From: Noviherbaspirillum_A sp047237965
GTDB taxonomy: Bacteria > Pseudomonadota > Gammaproteobacteria > Burkholderiales > Burkholderiaceae_D
Length of the DNA: 64,000 bases
Assembly: GCF_047237965.1 (NCBI RefSeq)
Contig: NZ_JBDFLX010000001.1
Coordinates: forward strand, 930,001-994,000
Direction: 5' to 3'
This document shows positions 33,646-41,735 of this stretch, one piece after another; position 1 is the first letter of the stretch, and each line of letters begins with the position of its first letter. The position numbers were made by a program, and so were the translations under genes. The notes under the pieces were generated by a model. That model saw nothing but the letters and a program-made list of their open reading frames with translations. It was not told the DNA's origin and made no database searches.

Positions 33646-33981
33646 ATGCCCCTACTACAAACCGGCAATGCCAACCACTATGCGCTGCGCATCGAAGGAC
33701 GCGCCTGGCTCGATGACCAGACGATGGAGCAGATATGGTCGGTGCTGAAGGCGGCGTTCCAGCCGCTGGCACCGCGCCAGGAACTGATGTTCATGATCCT
33801 GCTGCCCAACGGCGCAACCCCATCCCGCTGCCTGCCCCGGTCGGTGTTCGAGTCGTCGCTGGCCACGCCGGCCATGCTGGAGGAGGCGCTAGGCTTGAGC
33901 ATGCCGCCCTGCCGCGATGACAGTCTTTATTCCCGGGTGCCGAACGGCAGCTCGAACTGGAAGTCGGCCAGCCTGTCGTAA
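33646..33981 (+). CDS. Small protein of unknown function downstream of the ligase
   Basis: A 111-residue protein starting about 70 bases after the ligase frame ends. It has no membrane segment or signal peptide. Segments such as NHYALRIEGRAWLDDQTMEQIWSVLK are given here only in part as YALRIEGRAWLDDQT; they read as a folded mixed alpha/beta protein. The family is not recognised. Its stop lies one base from the stop of the convergent pseudouridine synthase. Confidence 0.55.
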   Translation: MPLLQTGNANHYALRIEGRAWLDDQTMEQIWSVLKAAFQPLAPRQELMFMILLPNGATPSRCLPRSVFESSLATPAMLEEALGLSMPPCRDDSLYSRVPNGSSNWKSASLS

Positions 33982-33982
33982 C

Positions 33983-34726
33983 CTAGAACTTCTCGTAGCC
34001 GGCCAGGTAGCGCCACTGGCCCGGTTCCAGCCCGGCCAGCGGCACCCGGCCGACACGGATGCGCCGCAGCGCAACCAGCCCCAGGCCGGCCTCGGCGCAC
34101 AAGCGCTCTAGCAGGCCGCGCGGCGGTGTTTTCAACACGATTCGCAAGCGGGTTTCGCTCTGGCGGCTTGCCTTCAGGCCGGCGACTGCCTTGCCGTTGA
34201 ACAGCATGCCCTGGTTGATCCGCGCCAGCTGCTCGTCACTGACCTGCGTGCCGGTGTCGGCGATGTATTCATGCTCGATCCGGGCCGCATCGTCCACCAG
34301 CCGGCGCGCCACGCGCCAGTCCTGTGTCAGAACCAGCAGCCCGCTGGCCTGGGTTTCGAGGCCATCGGTCAATTGCAGGCCGACGAAGTGTTTCTTCAGC
34401 GGGCGTGTGCCGGAGCGGTCGGCGGAACTGCGCGTCGCGTGCGTCAGCGCCGGCACAATCAATCCGGCGTCCGGCTTGCCGGCGGGCCCGGTGTCGAGTC
34501 CGACCGGCTTGTGAAACAACAGGGTGACCGGCGGCGCCGCCTCGGCGCGTGCGCCGGCAGCCAGCACGACGCGGTTTTCCGGCCCCACACGCAGGCCCGG
34601 CTCCTCGCATACCTGGCCGTCGACCAGCACCCAGCCGCCTTCGATGTATTGCTGCGCCTCGTTGCGCGAACAGCCGGTTTCCTGGGCCAGGCGCTTTGCG
34701 AGGCGGAGTGTCTCGATCTCGTTCAT
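33983..34726 (-). CDS. RluF/RsuA-family pseudouridine synthase-like protein with Glu for catalytic Asp
   Basis: A 247-residue protein with an N-terminal S4 domain (SRNEAQQYIEGGWVLVDGQ) and the RsuA-type catalytic fold. The motif that normally reads GRLDxxSxGLLLLTxD is LTDGLETQASGLLVLTQD, so the expected Asp is Glu124. An Asp exists three residues earlier (Asp121) but out of register. The rest of the fold (LFHKPVGLDT) is kept. Its ATG overlaps the stop of the upstream rsuA-like gene. It may bind RNA without catalysis, or use Glu. Confidence 0.8.
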   Translation of the reverse strand: MNEIETLRLAKRLAQETGCSRNEAQQYIEGGWVLVDGQVCEEPGLRVGPENRVVLAAGARAEAAPPVTLLFHKPVGLDTGPAGKPDAGLIVPALTHATRSSADRSGTRPLKKHFVGLQLTDGLETQASGLLVLTQDWRVARRLVDDAARIEHEYIADTGTQVSDEQLARINQGMLFNGKAVAGLKASRQSETRLRIVLKTPPRGLLERLCAEAGLGLVALRRIRVGRVPLAGLEPGQWRYLAGYEKF

Positions 34727-35445
34727 TGGGCGGCAGGCGCCAGCAGCGCCAGTTGTTCCGTATTCAGGTAGCACCACTGGCCAGGCGCCAGGTCCAGGGC
34801 ATCCAGCGTCAGGCCGCCGATGGCGACGCGCCGCAGCGCAGAGCAGTGATTGCCTGCCGCGGCCAGCATGCGCTTGACCTGGTGGTATTTGCCCTGTTCC
34901 AGCACGATCTCCAGTTCATGTTCCGACACCCTTTCGCAGCGCTGCGCAGCCAGCGGCGCGGGTTCGTCATGCAGCTGCACGCCATTGCGCAGCCGCTCGA
35001 GCAGTTCGTCGGTGACCGGTTCATGGGTGGTGGCAACGTAGACCTTGGGCACATGCCGGCGCGGCGACGACTGCGCATGGATGAAGGCGCCATCGTCCGA
35101 CATCAGCAGCAGGCCAGTGGTGTCATGGTCCAGCCGGCCGACGGGCTGCACCTCGCGCCAAGTGAACTGTTCCGGCAACAGCGTCAGCACGCCGGGATGG
35201 TGGCTGGGCTTGCGTGAACACTCGATGTCCACCGGCTTGTTCAGTGCGATATAAATATGCTGCCGGTAAGTCCATTCCTCGCCAAACACGGTGAAGACCA
35301 GCTGGTCGGGGTCCAGCGTCAGCCGGTAGTCATCGGCTGGCTGGCCATTGACCGTGACCTCGCCGTCCTCCACCAGTTGCCGGCACCATTTTCGGCTGCC
35401 GAAGCCCTGCGACTGCAGCATGCGATCCAAAGTCAGTTTGCTCAT
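34723..35445 (-). CDS. rsuA: 16S rRNA pseudouridine synthase (RsuA-like)
   Basis: A 240-residue protein with an S4 domain (residues 4-45) and an intact catalytic motif VGRLDHDTTGLLLMSDDG with Asp106. HIYIALNKPVDIECS is the usual substrate-cleft strand. It isomerises a uridine in 16S rRNA. It is coupled by ATGA overlap to the Glu-variant homologue downstream. Confidence 0.88.
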   Translation of the reverse strand: MSKLTLDRMLQSQGFGSRKWCRQLVEDGEVTVNGQPADDYRLTLDPDQLVFTVFGEEWTYRQHIYIALNKPVDIECSRKPSHHPGVLTLLPEQFTWREVQPVGRLDHDTTGLLLMSDDGAFIHAQSSPRRHVPKVYVATTHEPVTDELLERLRNGVQLHDEPAPLAAQRCERVSEHELEIVLEQGKYHQVKRMLAAAGNHCSALRRVAIGGLTLDALDLAPGQWCYLNTEQLALLAPAAQ

Positions 35446-35550
35446 GGCGGCACTGTACCAGAAGCGACTTCCGTTTCAGCGGCCGATTCCGGTTAAGCTA
35501 GAGCGCCTTCGCCCCGTATCCAGGCGCAGGCACACGATGACGGACACCTT

Positions 35551-37077
35551 ATGCTTTTCAAGTTCCTGCGCACACTCGCAGCCATCCTGCTGATCGCCGT
35601 GACACCGCTGCCCCATGCCGGCGATCAGCTGCAGGTCGGCTCCAAGCGCTTTACCGAGTCCTATGTGCTGGGCGAGATCCTGACCGCTGCGGCCAATGCC
35701 GCCCAAGCCGGCCAGGTCGTGCATCGCCGCGGCCTGGGCAATACCGCCATCCTGTTCGAAGCCCTGAAGGCTGGCAGCATCGATGTCTATCCGGAATATC
35801 TGGGCACCATCAGCCAGGAAATACTGCGTCATGCCGGGCCGGTGCCGATGGAACAGGTCAGGCAGGAACTGGCGGCGCTGGGGCTGGGCGCCGGTGTGCC
35901 GCTGGGCTTCAACAACAGCTACGCGCTGGCCATGCCTGAAGACCAGGCGCAGAAACTCGGCATCGTCCGGCTGAGCGACCTGGCGCGCCATCCGGCGCTC
36001 AGGCTGGGCCTGTCGCATGAATTCATCGGCCGCGCCGACGGCTGGCCTGGCCTCGCCCGGCGTTATCGTCTGGCCAACCAGCCTCGCAGCCTCGATCATG
36101 GCATAGCCTACGATGCCCTCGCCGCGCGCCAGATCGATGTGATGGACATCTACACGACCGACGCCCGCATCGGGCGCATGGGCCTGCGCGTGCTCGAAGA
36201 CGATCTCGGCTATTTCCCGCGCTACGACGCGATGCTGCTATACCGGCTGGATGCGCCCGGGCGCTTCCCGGTCGCCTGGCGCGCGCTGCAGCGTCTCGAA
36301 GGCAGCATCAGCCAGCAGCGGATGATTGCGCTCAATGCCGCGGTCGAACTGGAAGGCCGCAGCTTCGCCCAGGCTGCGGAGGAGTTTCTGAAGGACACGG
36401 CCGTCCACCCGGCAACCGAGGCCAGCGCCAGGCCGGCGGTCGCCGCTTCCGGCGGCCTGCAGGCCAAGCTGCTGGAGCGCTTGCTGCCGCTGACCGGGCA
36501 GCACCTGTTCCTGGTGCTCGTCTCCGTGGCCGCAGCGACGGCGACCGGCGTGCCGCTTGGCCTGGCGGCCTCGCTGGTGCCGGGCTTGCGCCAGCCAGTG
36601 CTGGGGCTGGCCGGCGTGTTGCAGACCATACCGTCGCTGGCCCTCCTCGCCATGCTGATACCGCTGCTGGGGGCGATCGGCACCCGTCCGGCGCTGATCG
36701 CGCTATCGGTCTATGCGCTGCTGCCCATCGTGCGCAATACCTGCGCCGGCCTGGCGCAGGTGCCGAACGGCCTGCGCCAGGCAGCGCAGGCGCTGGGCAT
36801 GCGCCGCACCGACATATTGCTGCTGGTGGAACTGCCGCTGGCGTGGCCGCTGATCCTGGCCGGCGTGAAAACCGCGGCGGTCATGACGGTAGGGACGGCC
36901 ACCGTCGCCGCCTTCATCGGCGCGGGTGGCTATGGAGAACGGATCGCGGTCGGACTGGCGCTCAACGACAACCAGATGCTGCTGGCCGGCGCCATACCGT
37001 CCGCCTTGCTGGCGCTCGTCACGCAAGGCTTGTTCGAACTGGCGGAAAGTGCGCTGCGCCGGCGCGGCGCGAGCTAA
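35551..37077 (+). CDS. Osmoprotectant ABC transporter: substrate-binding protein fused to permease
   Basis: A 508-residue protein. A signal peptide (cleavage near PLPHAGD) is followed by an OpuAC-type substrate-binding domain (25-290; VGSKRFTESYVLGEI and IDVYPEYLGT are diagnostic) and a C-terminal permease domain with about six helices (315-505) including the EAA-like loop QALGMRRTDILLLVELP. These transporters take up glycine betaine, choline or carnitine. Domain order SBP-permease is opposite to OpuBC permease-SBP fusions of Gram-positives. No ATPase gene is adjacent. Confidence 0.85.
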   Translation: MLFKFLRTLAAILLIAVTPLPHAGDQLQVGSKRFTESYVLGEILTAAANAAQAGQVVHRRGLGNTAILFEALKAGSIDVYPEYLGTISQEILRHAGPVPMEQVRQELAALGLGAGVPLGFNNSYALAMPEDQAQKLGIVRLSDLARHPALRLGLSHEFIGRADGWPGLARRYRLANQPRSLDHGIAYDALAARQIDVMDIYTTDARIGRMGLRVLEDDLGYFPRYDAMLLYRLDAPGRFPVAWRALQRLEGSISQQRMIALNAAVELEGRSFAQAAEEFLKDTAVHPATEASARPAVAASGGLQAKLLERLLPLTGQHLFLVLVSVAAATATGVPLGLAASLVPGLRQPVLGLAGVLQTIPSLALLAMLIPLLGAIGTRPALIALSVYALLPIVRNTCAGLAQVPNGLRQAAQALGMRRTDILLLVELPLAWPLILAGVKTAAVMTVGTATVAAFIGAGGYGERIAVGLALNDNQMLLAGAIPSALLALVTQGLFELAESALRRRGAS

Positions 37078-37091
37078 GCTGCACGCCCGAC

Positions 37092-37778
37092 TTACAGCTT
37101 GCCGGCTTTTTTCAGGCGGTAGGTCAGGCCTTCGACGATGTCCTTGAAACCACCAGCGCGGGCGAAATCGAGCGCGGTCATGCCGGCGCCATTTTTCAGC
37201 GTCAGGTCGGCGCCTTCGTCCAGCAACAGCTTCACCGTCAGAATGTGTCCGCCGCGCGCCGCCATCATGATGGGCGTGGTCTGGTTCGGCGATTCCGCGT
37301 CGATATAGGCGGAATGGTCCAGCAGCAGCTGCACGATCTGGTTGTTGCCGACCGCGGCGGCATAATGCAGCGCGGCCCAGCCGGTCTGGTTCGGCTCCGC
37401 GCCCTTGTCCAGCAGGACCTTTGCCACGTCATACCTGCCCTTGTAGGCCGCCATCATCAGCGCGGTGTCGCCATTGCGGGCGCGGGCATCGAGGTTGATG
37501 TCTTTCGTATTGAGCAGCAGGTCGAACACCTTGCCGGCATCCTCCCGCACGGCAATGATCAGTCCGGTCTCGCCGCGCTCTTCATCCACCGTGTTGGGGT
37601 CGAACCCGCGCTGCAGCAGCGACCGGACCAATTTGATGTTGTCGAGCTTGACCGCGCCGAAATAGTCGTCGTAAGCACCGGCGAAAGCGATGCCGGGCAG
37701 GACGGAGAGAAGGACCGGCACCGCCAGCAAGCGCAGCGCCTGGCGGCGGGAAAGGCGGGAAGTCAGGACGTCATGCAT
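37092..37778 (-). CDS. Secreted ankyrin-repeat protein
   Basis: A 228-residue protein with an N-terminal signal containing SRRQALRLL, a possible Tat motif, and cleavage near IAFAG. The rest is about five ankyrin repeats (GETGLIIAV, NGDTALMMAAYKG, GWAALHYAAAVG, QTTPIMMAARGG, GMTALDFARAGG). The start overlaps the tatD stop by eight bases, so it is the last gene of that operon. Protein-binding role; target unknown. Confidence 0.85.
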   Translation of the reverse strand: MHDVLTSRLSRRQALRLLAVPVLLSVLPGIAFAGAYDDYFGAVKLDNIKLVRSLLQRGFDPNTVDEERGETGLIIAVREDAGKVFDLLLNTKDINLDARARNGDTALMMAAYKGRYDVAKVLLDKGAEPNQTGWAALHYAAAVGNNQIVQLLLDHSAYIDAESPNQTTPIMMAARGGHILTVKLLLDEGADLTLKNGAGMTALDFARAGGFKDIVEGLTYRLKKAGKL

Positions 37779-38559
37779 GGGCGTGGGCGCTGGAAAACAG
37801 CTTGAAGAAGTTGTCGGTGGTGTGGTGGGCGATGCGCTCCAGCGGTTCGCCGCGCAGCGTGGCGAGGAAGTCCGCCACATGCCTGACGAAGGCCGGCTCA
37901 TTGGTCTTGCCGCGGAACGGCACTGGCGCGAGATACGGAGCATCGGTCTCGATCAGCATGCGATCGAGCGGAACGGCGCGCGCCACCGCCTGCAGTTCCC
38001 GCGCGCTCTTGAAGGTCACGATTCCGGAAAACGAGATATAAAAACCCATTGCAATGGCCGCCTCGGCCACTTCCAGCGATTCGGTGAAGCAGTGCATCAC
38101 GCCGGCCACGCCGCCCTTGTCGGTGCCCGCGCCCTCCTCGCGCATGATGCGCAGCGTGTCTTCGGCGGCGGCGCGGGTGTGAATGATCAGGGGCTTGCCG
38201 GTGGCCCGCGATGCGCGAATATGCGTGCGAAAGCGTTCGCGCTGCCATTCGAGGTCGCCTTCCAGTCGGTAGTAATCCAGACCGGTTTCGCCAATGGCAA
38301 TGATCTTTGGATGGTCGGACAGCCGGGCCAGGTCGTCCACCGAAGGTTCCGGCGTGTCCGGGTAATCAGGATGCACGCCGACCGACGCATAGATATGTGG
38401 ATGGCGCTCGGCCAGCTCCAGCACCTGCGGGAAGTCAGGCAGGTCCACCGACACGCACAGCGCATGCGTGACACGGTTCTCCGCCATGCGGTTGAGCAGT
38501 TCCGGCATGCGCTCGGCAAAATCCGGAAAATTGATGTGGCAATGGGAATCGATAAACAT
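37771..38559 (-). CDS. tatD: TatD-family metal-dependent hydrolase
   Basis: A 262-residue protein with the metal ligands of the family: DSHCHINF at the N-terminus, GETGLDYY, a His in HTRAAAEDT, GVMHCFTES and Asp in ETDAPYLAP. YcfH/TatD proteins are 3'-5' DNases or deacylases in the cytoplasm. The ATG at 38559 directly precedes FIDSHCH as in homologues. In most betaproteobacteria it follows pilZ; here an opposite-strand gene intervenes. Confidence 0.9.
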   Translation of the reverse strand: MFIDSHCHINFPDFAERMPELLNRMAENRVTHALCVSVDLPDFPQVLELAERHPHIYASVGVHPDYPDTPEPSVDDLARLSDHPKIIAIGETGLDYYRLEGDLEWQRERFRTHIRASRATGKPLIIHTRAAAEDTLRIMREEGAGTDKGGVAGVMHCFTESLEVAEAAIAMGFYISFSGIVTFKSARELQAVARAVPLDRMLIETDAPYLAPVPFRGKTNEPAFVRHVADFLATLRGEPLERIAHHTTDNFFKLFSSAHAHA

Positions 38560-38889
38560 AGGGCGCCATTGTACGCAATGGCGCAGGCGCTTGCCGGGCC
38601 TCGCTTGCCGGCCACCGCATCGCATTGGGCAAGTCTGCCGGTCGTCGGGCAGCCGGGGACGCTGGCGTTGCCACAAGCGCCTTCACGGTTCGTTGCCCGT
38701 CAAGACCATGCCGGCGAAAAGCGTCCCGGCGAAAAGCGTCGCTAAAACACGGTGCAGTCTGATATTAAAAATATAGCGCTCCCCCTGTCTTGCCAGCCGG
38801 GAACTCCGCGCTGGAGTTGGTTACCCCAATAAGGCTGCTTTTGGTTTTCAGATGCAGCACAACTTGCGAAGGTATTCCTGGGGAAAATA
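38560..38889. other. Intergenic region with repeat and hairpin, 330 bases
   Basis: Lies between divergent tatD and the outer membrane protein gene. It contains the 15-bp tandem duplication at 38711-38740, an AT-rich stretch GATATTAAAAATAT (38761-38774) that may be part of a promoter, and a small inverted repeat AACTCC/GGAGTT (38802-38818). No coding sequence is convincing. Confidence 0.5.
38711..38740. repeat. 15-bp perfect tandem duplication
   Basis: CCGGCGAAAAGCGTC occurs twice without a gap, about 150 bases before the outer membrane protein gene. It could duplicate a regulator site or be a slippage product. Confidence 0.85.
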
Positions 38890-39462
38890 ATGACTAAAAC
38901 TCTTTCAACTGTATTGCTTGGCACTGTGCTTCTGCTGTCCGCCTCGGCACATGCCGCAGGCGCTTATATCGGCGCCAACGTCGGCAGTGCCGAGCACAAA
39001 CTGTCCATAGACGGCGATTCGGGCAAGGAACACAAGACCGGCGTCAAGCTGTACGGCGGCTACGCCTTGACGGAAAACTTCGGCATCGAGGCCGGTTACG
39101 TCCATCTCGGCAAAGTCAGCAATTCCGATACGGACGGCTTCAACACGGCTTCGCTGGACTACCGCGCCCGCGCCTTGTATATCGCCGGCACCGCGGCCAT
39201 GCCGCTGACTCCGGAATTCTCGGTGTTTGCCAAGGCCGGCGTGACAAACAACCACGGCAAGGTGACGGCGCGCTTGAATGGCTTTAGCGACAGCATGAGC
39301 CGCTCCAACACCGCCGCGATGTTCGGCATCGGCGCCGAGTACGGCTTTGCAAAGAACATGAGCGTGGTTGCGGAGTATGAAAACTTTGGCAAGGTGATTG
39401 ACGGGGATGAAGGCAATACCAAGGCGCAGATGGTTTCAGTCGGCCTGCGCTACAAGTTCTGA
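38890..39462 (+). CDS. Outer membrane beta-barrel protein (OmpA-like barrel)
   Basis: A 190-residue protein with a signal peptide cleaved after SASAHA and then alternating strands ending in VGLRYKF, the terminal Phe used for outer membrane insertion. GGYALTENFGIEAGYVHLG is the usual eight-strand barrel pattern, cited here as GGYALTENFG. No peptidoglycan-binding domain follows. GGGGAAAA precedes the ATG. It stands alone with its own terminator, inside an otherwise minus-strand operon region. Confidence 0.88.
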   Translation: MTKTLSTVLLGTVLLLSASAHAAGAYIGANVGSAEHKLSIDGDSGKEHKTGVKLYGGYALTENFGIEAGYVHLGKVSNSDTDGFNTASLDYRARALYIAGTAAMPLTPEFSVFAKAGVTNNHGKVTARLNGFSDSMSRSNTAAMFGIGAEYGFAKNMSVVAEYENFGKVIDGDEGNTKAQMVSVGLRYKF

Positions 39463-39488
39463 GGAAGCGGTGTTCTGAGCGCTGTTTC

Positions 39489-39520
39489 GGGAAGCCGGCG
39501 CTTTGGCTGGCTTCCCTTTT
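39489..39520 (+). terminator. Rho-independent terminator after the outer membrane protein gene
   Basis: GGGAAGCC and GGCTTCCC pair across 12 bases and are followed by TTTT, 27 bases past the stop. Confidence 0.88.
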
Positions 39521-39607
39521 CATTTCTGGCGCACATTCCGCCGGTTCTGCCGAATCGCCTGCCGCTAGCACGCCGGGCGCTGCAACATACCGCAGGACTG
39601 AACGCGC

Positions 39608-39973
39608 CTAAAGCGTGTGGGTGGCGCGCGACGACGTAATCGCCGCGCCGAGGATTTCCTCGATACGCTGACGCGTGCGCTGGCCGCTCTCATCGGCGGG
39701 AAAATGAACCCCGATGCCTGGCGCCTTGTTATTGTGGGCGCCGGCTGGCGTGACCCATACCACCTTGCCGGCGATCGGATATTTGCTGGCATCGTCCATC
39801 AGCGACAGGATCAGGTAGATTTCGTCGCCCAGCTGGTGGCTGCGGCTGGTCGGAACGAAAATGCCGCCGTTTGCCAGAAAAGGCATGTAGGCAGCATACA
39901 GCGCCGCCTTTTCCTTGACGGATAGTGACAGTACGGAGGGACGGGGCGGCGCGGCGCCGCTGATTTCTGCCAT
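39608..39973 (-). CDS. pilZ: PilZ-domain protein (type IV pilus assembly type)
   Basis: A 121-residue protein consisting of a single PilZ domain (LFVPTSR-like FVPTSRSHQLGDEIYL and GKVVWVTPAG with GIGVHF). The N-terminal RxxxR motif needed for cyclic-di-GMP binding is absent, as in the PilZ proteins of type IV pilus assembly. It starts seven bases after the holB stop, the conserved holB-pilZ order. Confidence 0.85.
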   Translation of the reverse strand: MAEISGAAPPRPSVLSLSVKEKAALYAAYMPFLANGGIFVPTSRSHQLGDEIYLILSLMDDASKYPIAGKVVWVTPAGAHNNKAPGIGVHFPADESGQRTRQRIEEILGAAITSSRATHTL

Positions 39974-39980
39974 GGCCAAC

Positions 39981-41018
39981 CTATGCGAAAACGGTGGAGT
40001 AATCCAGCAACATGTCTTCGATGAACAGCTTGGGCGACAGCGGATGGTCTGCAATGGCCCGTCTTTCGTTCATCGACTTCATCACCGCCAGCAGTTTGTT
40101 CGCGTCTGCACGCTTGGCAAGCGCGTCGATTTCCCGGCGGTGTTTTGGATAATAACGGATCTTTCCGGAAAACTTGACGGAAAACACGTCATAGAGCCAG
40201 CGCTGCAGCCAGGCGGTTATGTCCGCCGGCGAGGATTTCTGCAACTGGTCCGCTGTCTTCAGCGCCGCGTCGGCTGCCGGCTTGGCCAGATGCGCCAGCA
40301 GCGTTTCGACCGCGTCCCGCGATCCCGCCTGCGACTGCGCCAGCGCCGCGAGCGGCGCGCCACCCTGCTCGGCCAGCCAGCTTTCGGCTTCCGCCGCGCC
40401 CTGCGCCTGAAGCCAGGCCAGGGCCTGCGCCGCGCCTGGCATGGGCAGCGGCACCTTGCGGCAGCGTGAGACGATGGTTGGAAGCAGACGGTCGATATTG
40501 TGGCTGACCATCAGGAATACGGTTGCCGGCGGCGGCTCTTCCAGGGTTTTCAGCAAGGCATTGGCGGCAATCGCGTTCAGCGCCTCGGCGGGATACAGCA
40601 GCACTACGCGGCGGCCGCTGCGATGGGTCGATACGTTGATGAAGTTAGCCAGTGCACGTATCTGCTCGATGCGAATTTCTTTCGAGACGCCTTTTTCCGC
40701 CTTTGCCGCCTTCCCGGTTTCAGCACCGGCGTCATCCACGGCGCCGGCATCCTCCATGCTCTCCGGGCGCACCCGCCGGTAATCCGGATGCGCATACTGG
40801 GCAAACCAGCCACAGGCCAGGCATTGCCCGCAGGCATGGCCATCCGGCAGAGGCGCCTCGCACAGCAGCGCCTGGGCGAGCTGTTCGGCGAACTGGGTTT
40901 TTCCGACGCCCTGCGGCCCGTGCAGCAATACCGCATGCGGAAAGCGCTCCCGCATCTGCATCACCTGTGACCAGGCTTCGACTTGCCAAGGCAGGGTCGG
41001 GCTGATTGTTACCGCCAT
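39981..41018 (-). CDS. holB: DNA polymerase III delta-prime subunit
   Basis: A 345-residue clamp-loader subunit. It has a P-loop-like LLHGPQGVGKTQFAEQLA, the zinc module with Cys residues in CEAPLPDGHACGQCLACGWF, and the sensor-type SRCRKVPLPMP. In the clamp loader it helps open the beta clamp. Length agrees with the family. It lies between tmk and pilZ. Confidence 0.92.
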   Translation of the reverse strand: MAVTISPTLPWQVEAWSQVMQMRERFPHAVLLHGPQGVGKTQFAEQLAQALLCEAPLPDGHACGQCLACGWFAQYAHPDYRRVRPESMEDAGAVDDAGAETGKAAKAEKGVSKEIRIEQIRALANFINVSTHRSGRRVVLLYPAEALNAIAANALLKTLEEPPPATVFLMVSHNIDRLLPTIVSRCRKVPLPMPGAAQALAWLQAQGAAEAESWLAEQGGAPLAALAQSQAGSRDAVETLLAHLAKPAADAALKTADQLQKSSPADITAWLQRWLYDVFSVKFSGKIRYYPKHRREIDALAKRADANKLLAVMKSMNERRAIADHPLSPKLFIEDMLLDYSTVFA

Positions 41019-41107
41019 TACTTGTCCACCATCAATACTTCATGAATCACTTTAATATTCCAAAGATTTTTATTCATAATCAGTCACTTACAACATAAAT
41101 TTGAAGT

Positions 41108-41719
41108 TCAACTTAATTCTTCGATTATTTCTGCAAGTGCCTGATTTACTTCACTTATTGTCTGAGTAGAGTCAATCAGACGGAACCGCTTGGGAAACTG
41201 TTCGGCCCGGCGCAGATATTCAGCCTGGGTGGCGGCAAAGAATGCAGCCTGCTCCTGCTCGAAACGATCGAGATCGCGCGACTTGTCCAGACGGGCGCGC
41301 GCCACTTCCAGCGGCACGTTGAACAGCAGCGTCAGATCGGGCTGCAGGTGCGGGTGCACCCATGCTTCCAGCGCGTCGAGCTTTTCCCGCGCCAGTCCGC
41401 GCCCGCCGCCCTGGTAGGCGAAGGTGGCGTCGGTAAAGCGATCTGAAACGACCCAGTCGCCACGGGCAAGCGCAGGTTCGATCACCTGGGCGAGATGCTC
41501 GCGGCGCGATGCAAACATCAGCAGCGCCTCGGTTTCCAGATGCATTTTTTCCTTCAGCAGCAGGCCGCGCAGTTGTTCGCCGAGCGGCGTGCCGCCGGGC
41601 TCGCGGGTGGTGATCACGGTATGGCCCATCTCGTGCAGCAGCGAGGCCACGAAGGACAGGTGGGTGGACTTGCCGGCGCCGTCTATGCCTTCGAAGGTGA
41701 TGAATTTTCCTGGTGTCAT
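41108..41719 (-). CDS. tmk: Thymidylate kinase
   Basis: A 203-residue kinase with P-loop FEGIDGAGKSTHL, the DR motif in SDRFTDATFAYQGGGRGL and a LID-type region. It makes dTDP from dTMP. It starts 16 bases after mltG. The 3' end of the gene is strikingly AT-rich compared with its 5' part, but the reading frame is normal to the end. Confidence 0.93.
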   Translation of the reverse strand: MTPGKFITFEGIDGAGKSTHLSFVASLLHEMGHTVITTREPGGTPLGEQLRGLLLKEKMHLETEALLMFASRREHLAQVIEPALARGDWVVSDRFTDATFAYQGGGRGLAREKLDALEAWVHPHLQPDLTLLFNVPLEVARARLDKSRDLDRFEQEQAAFFAATQAEYLRRAEQFPKRFRLIDSTQTISEVNQALAEIIEELS

Positions 41720-41735
41720 GAATGTGAAGCGATCG

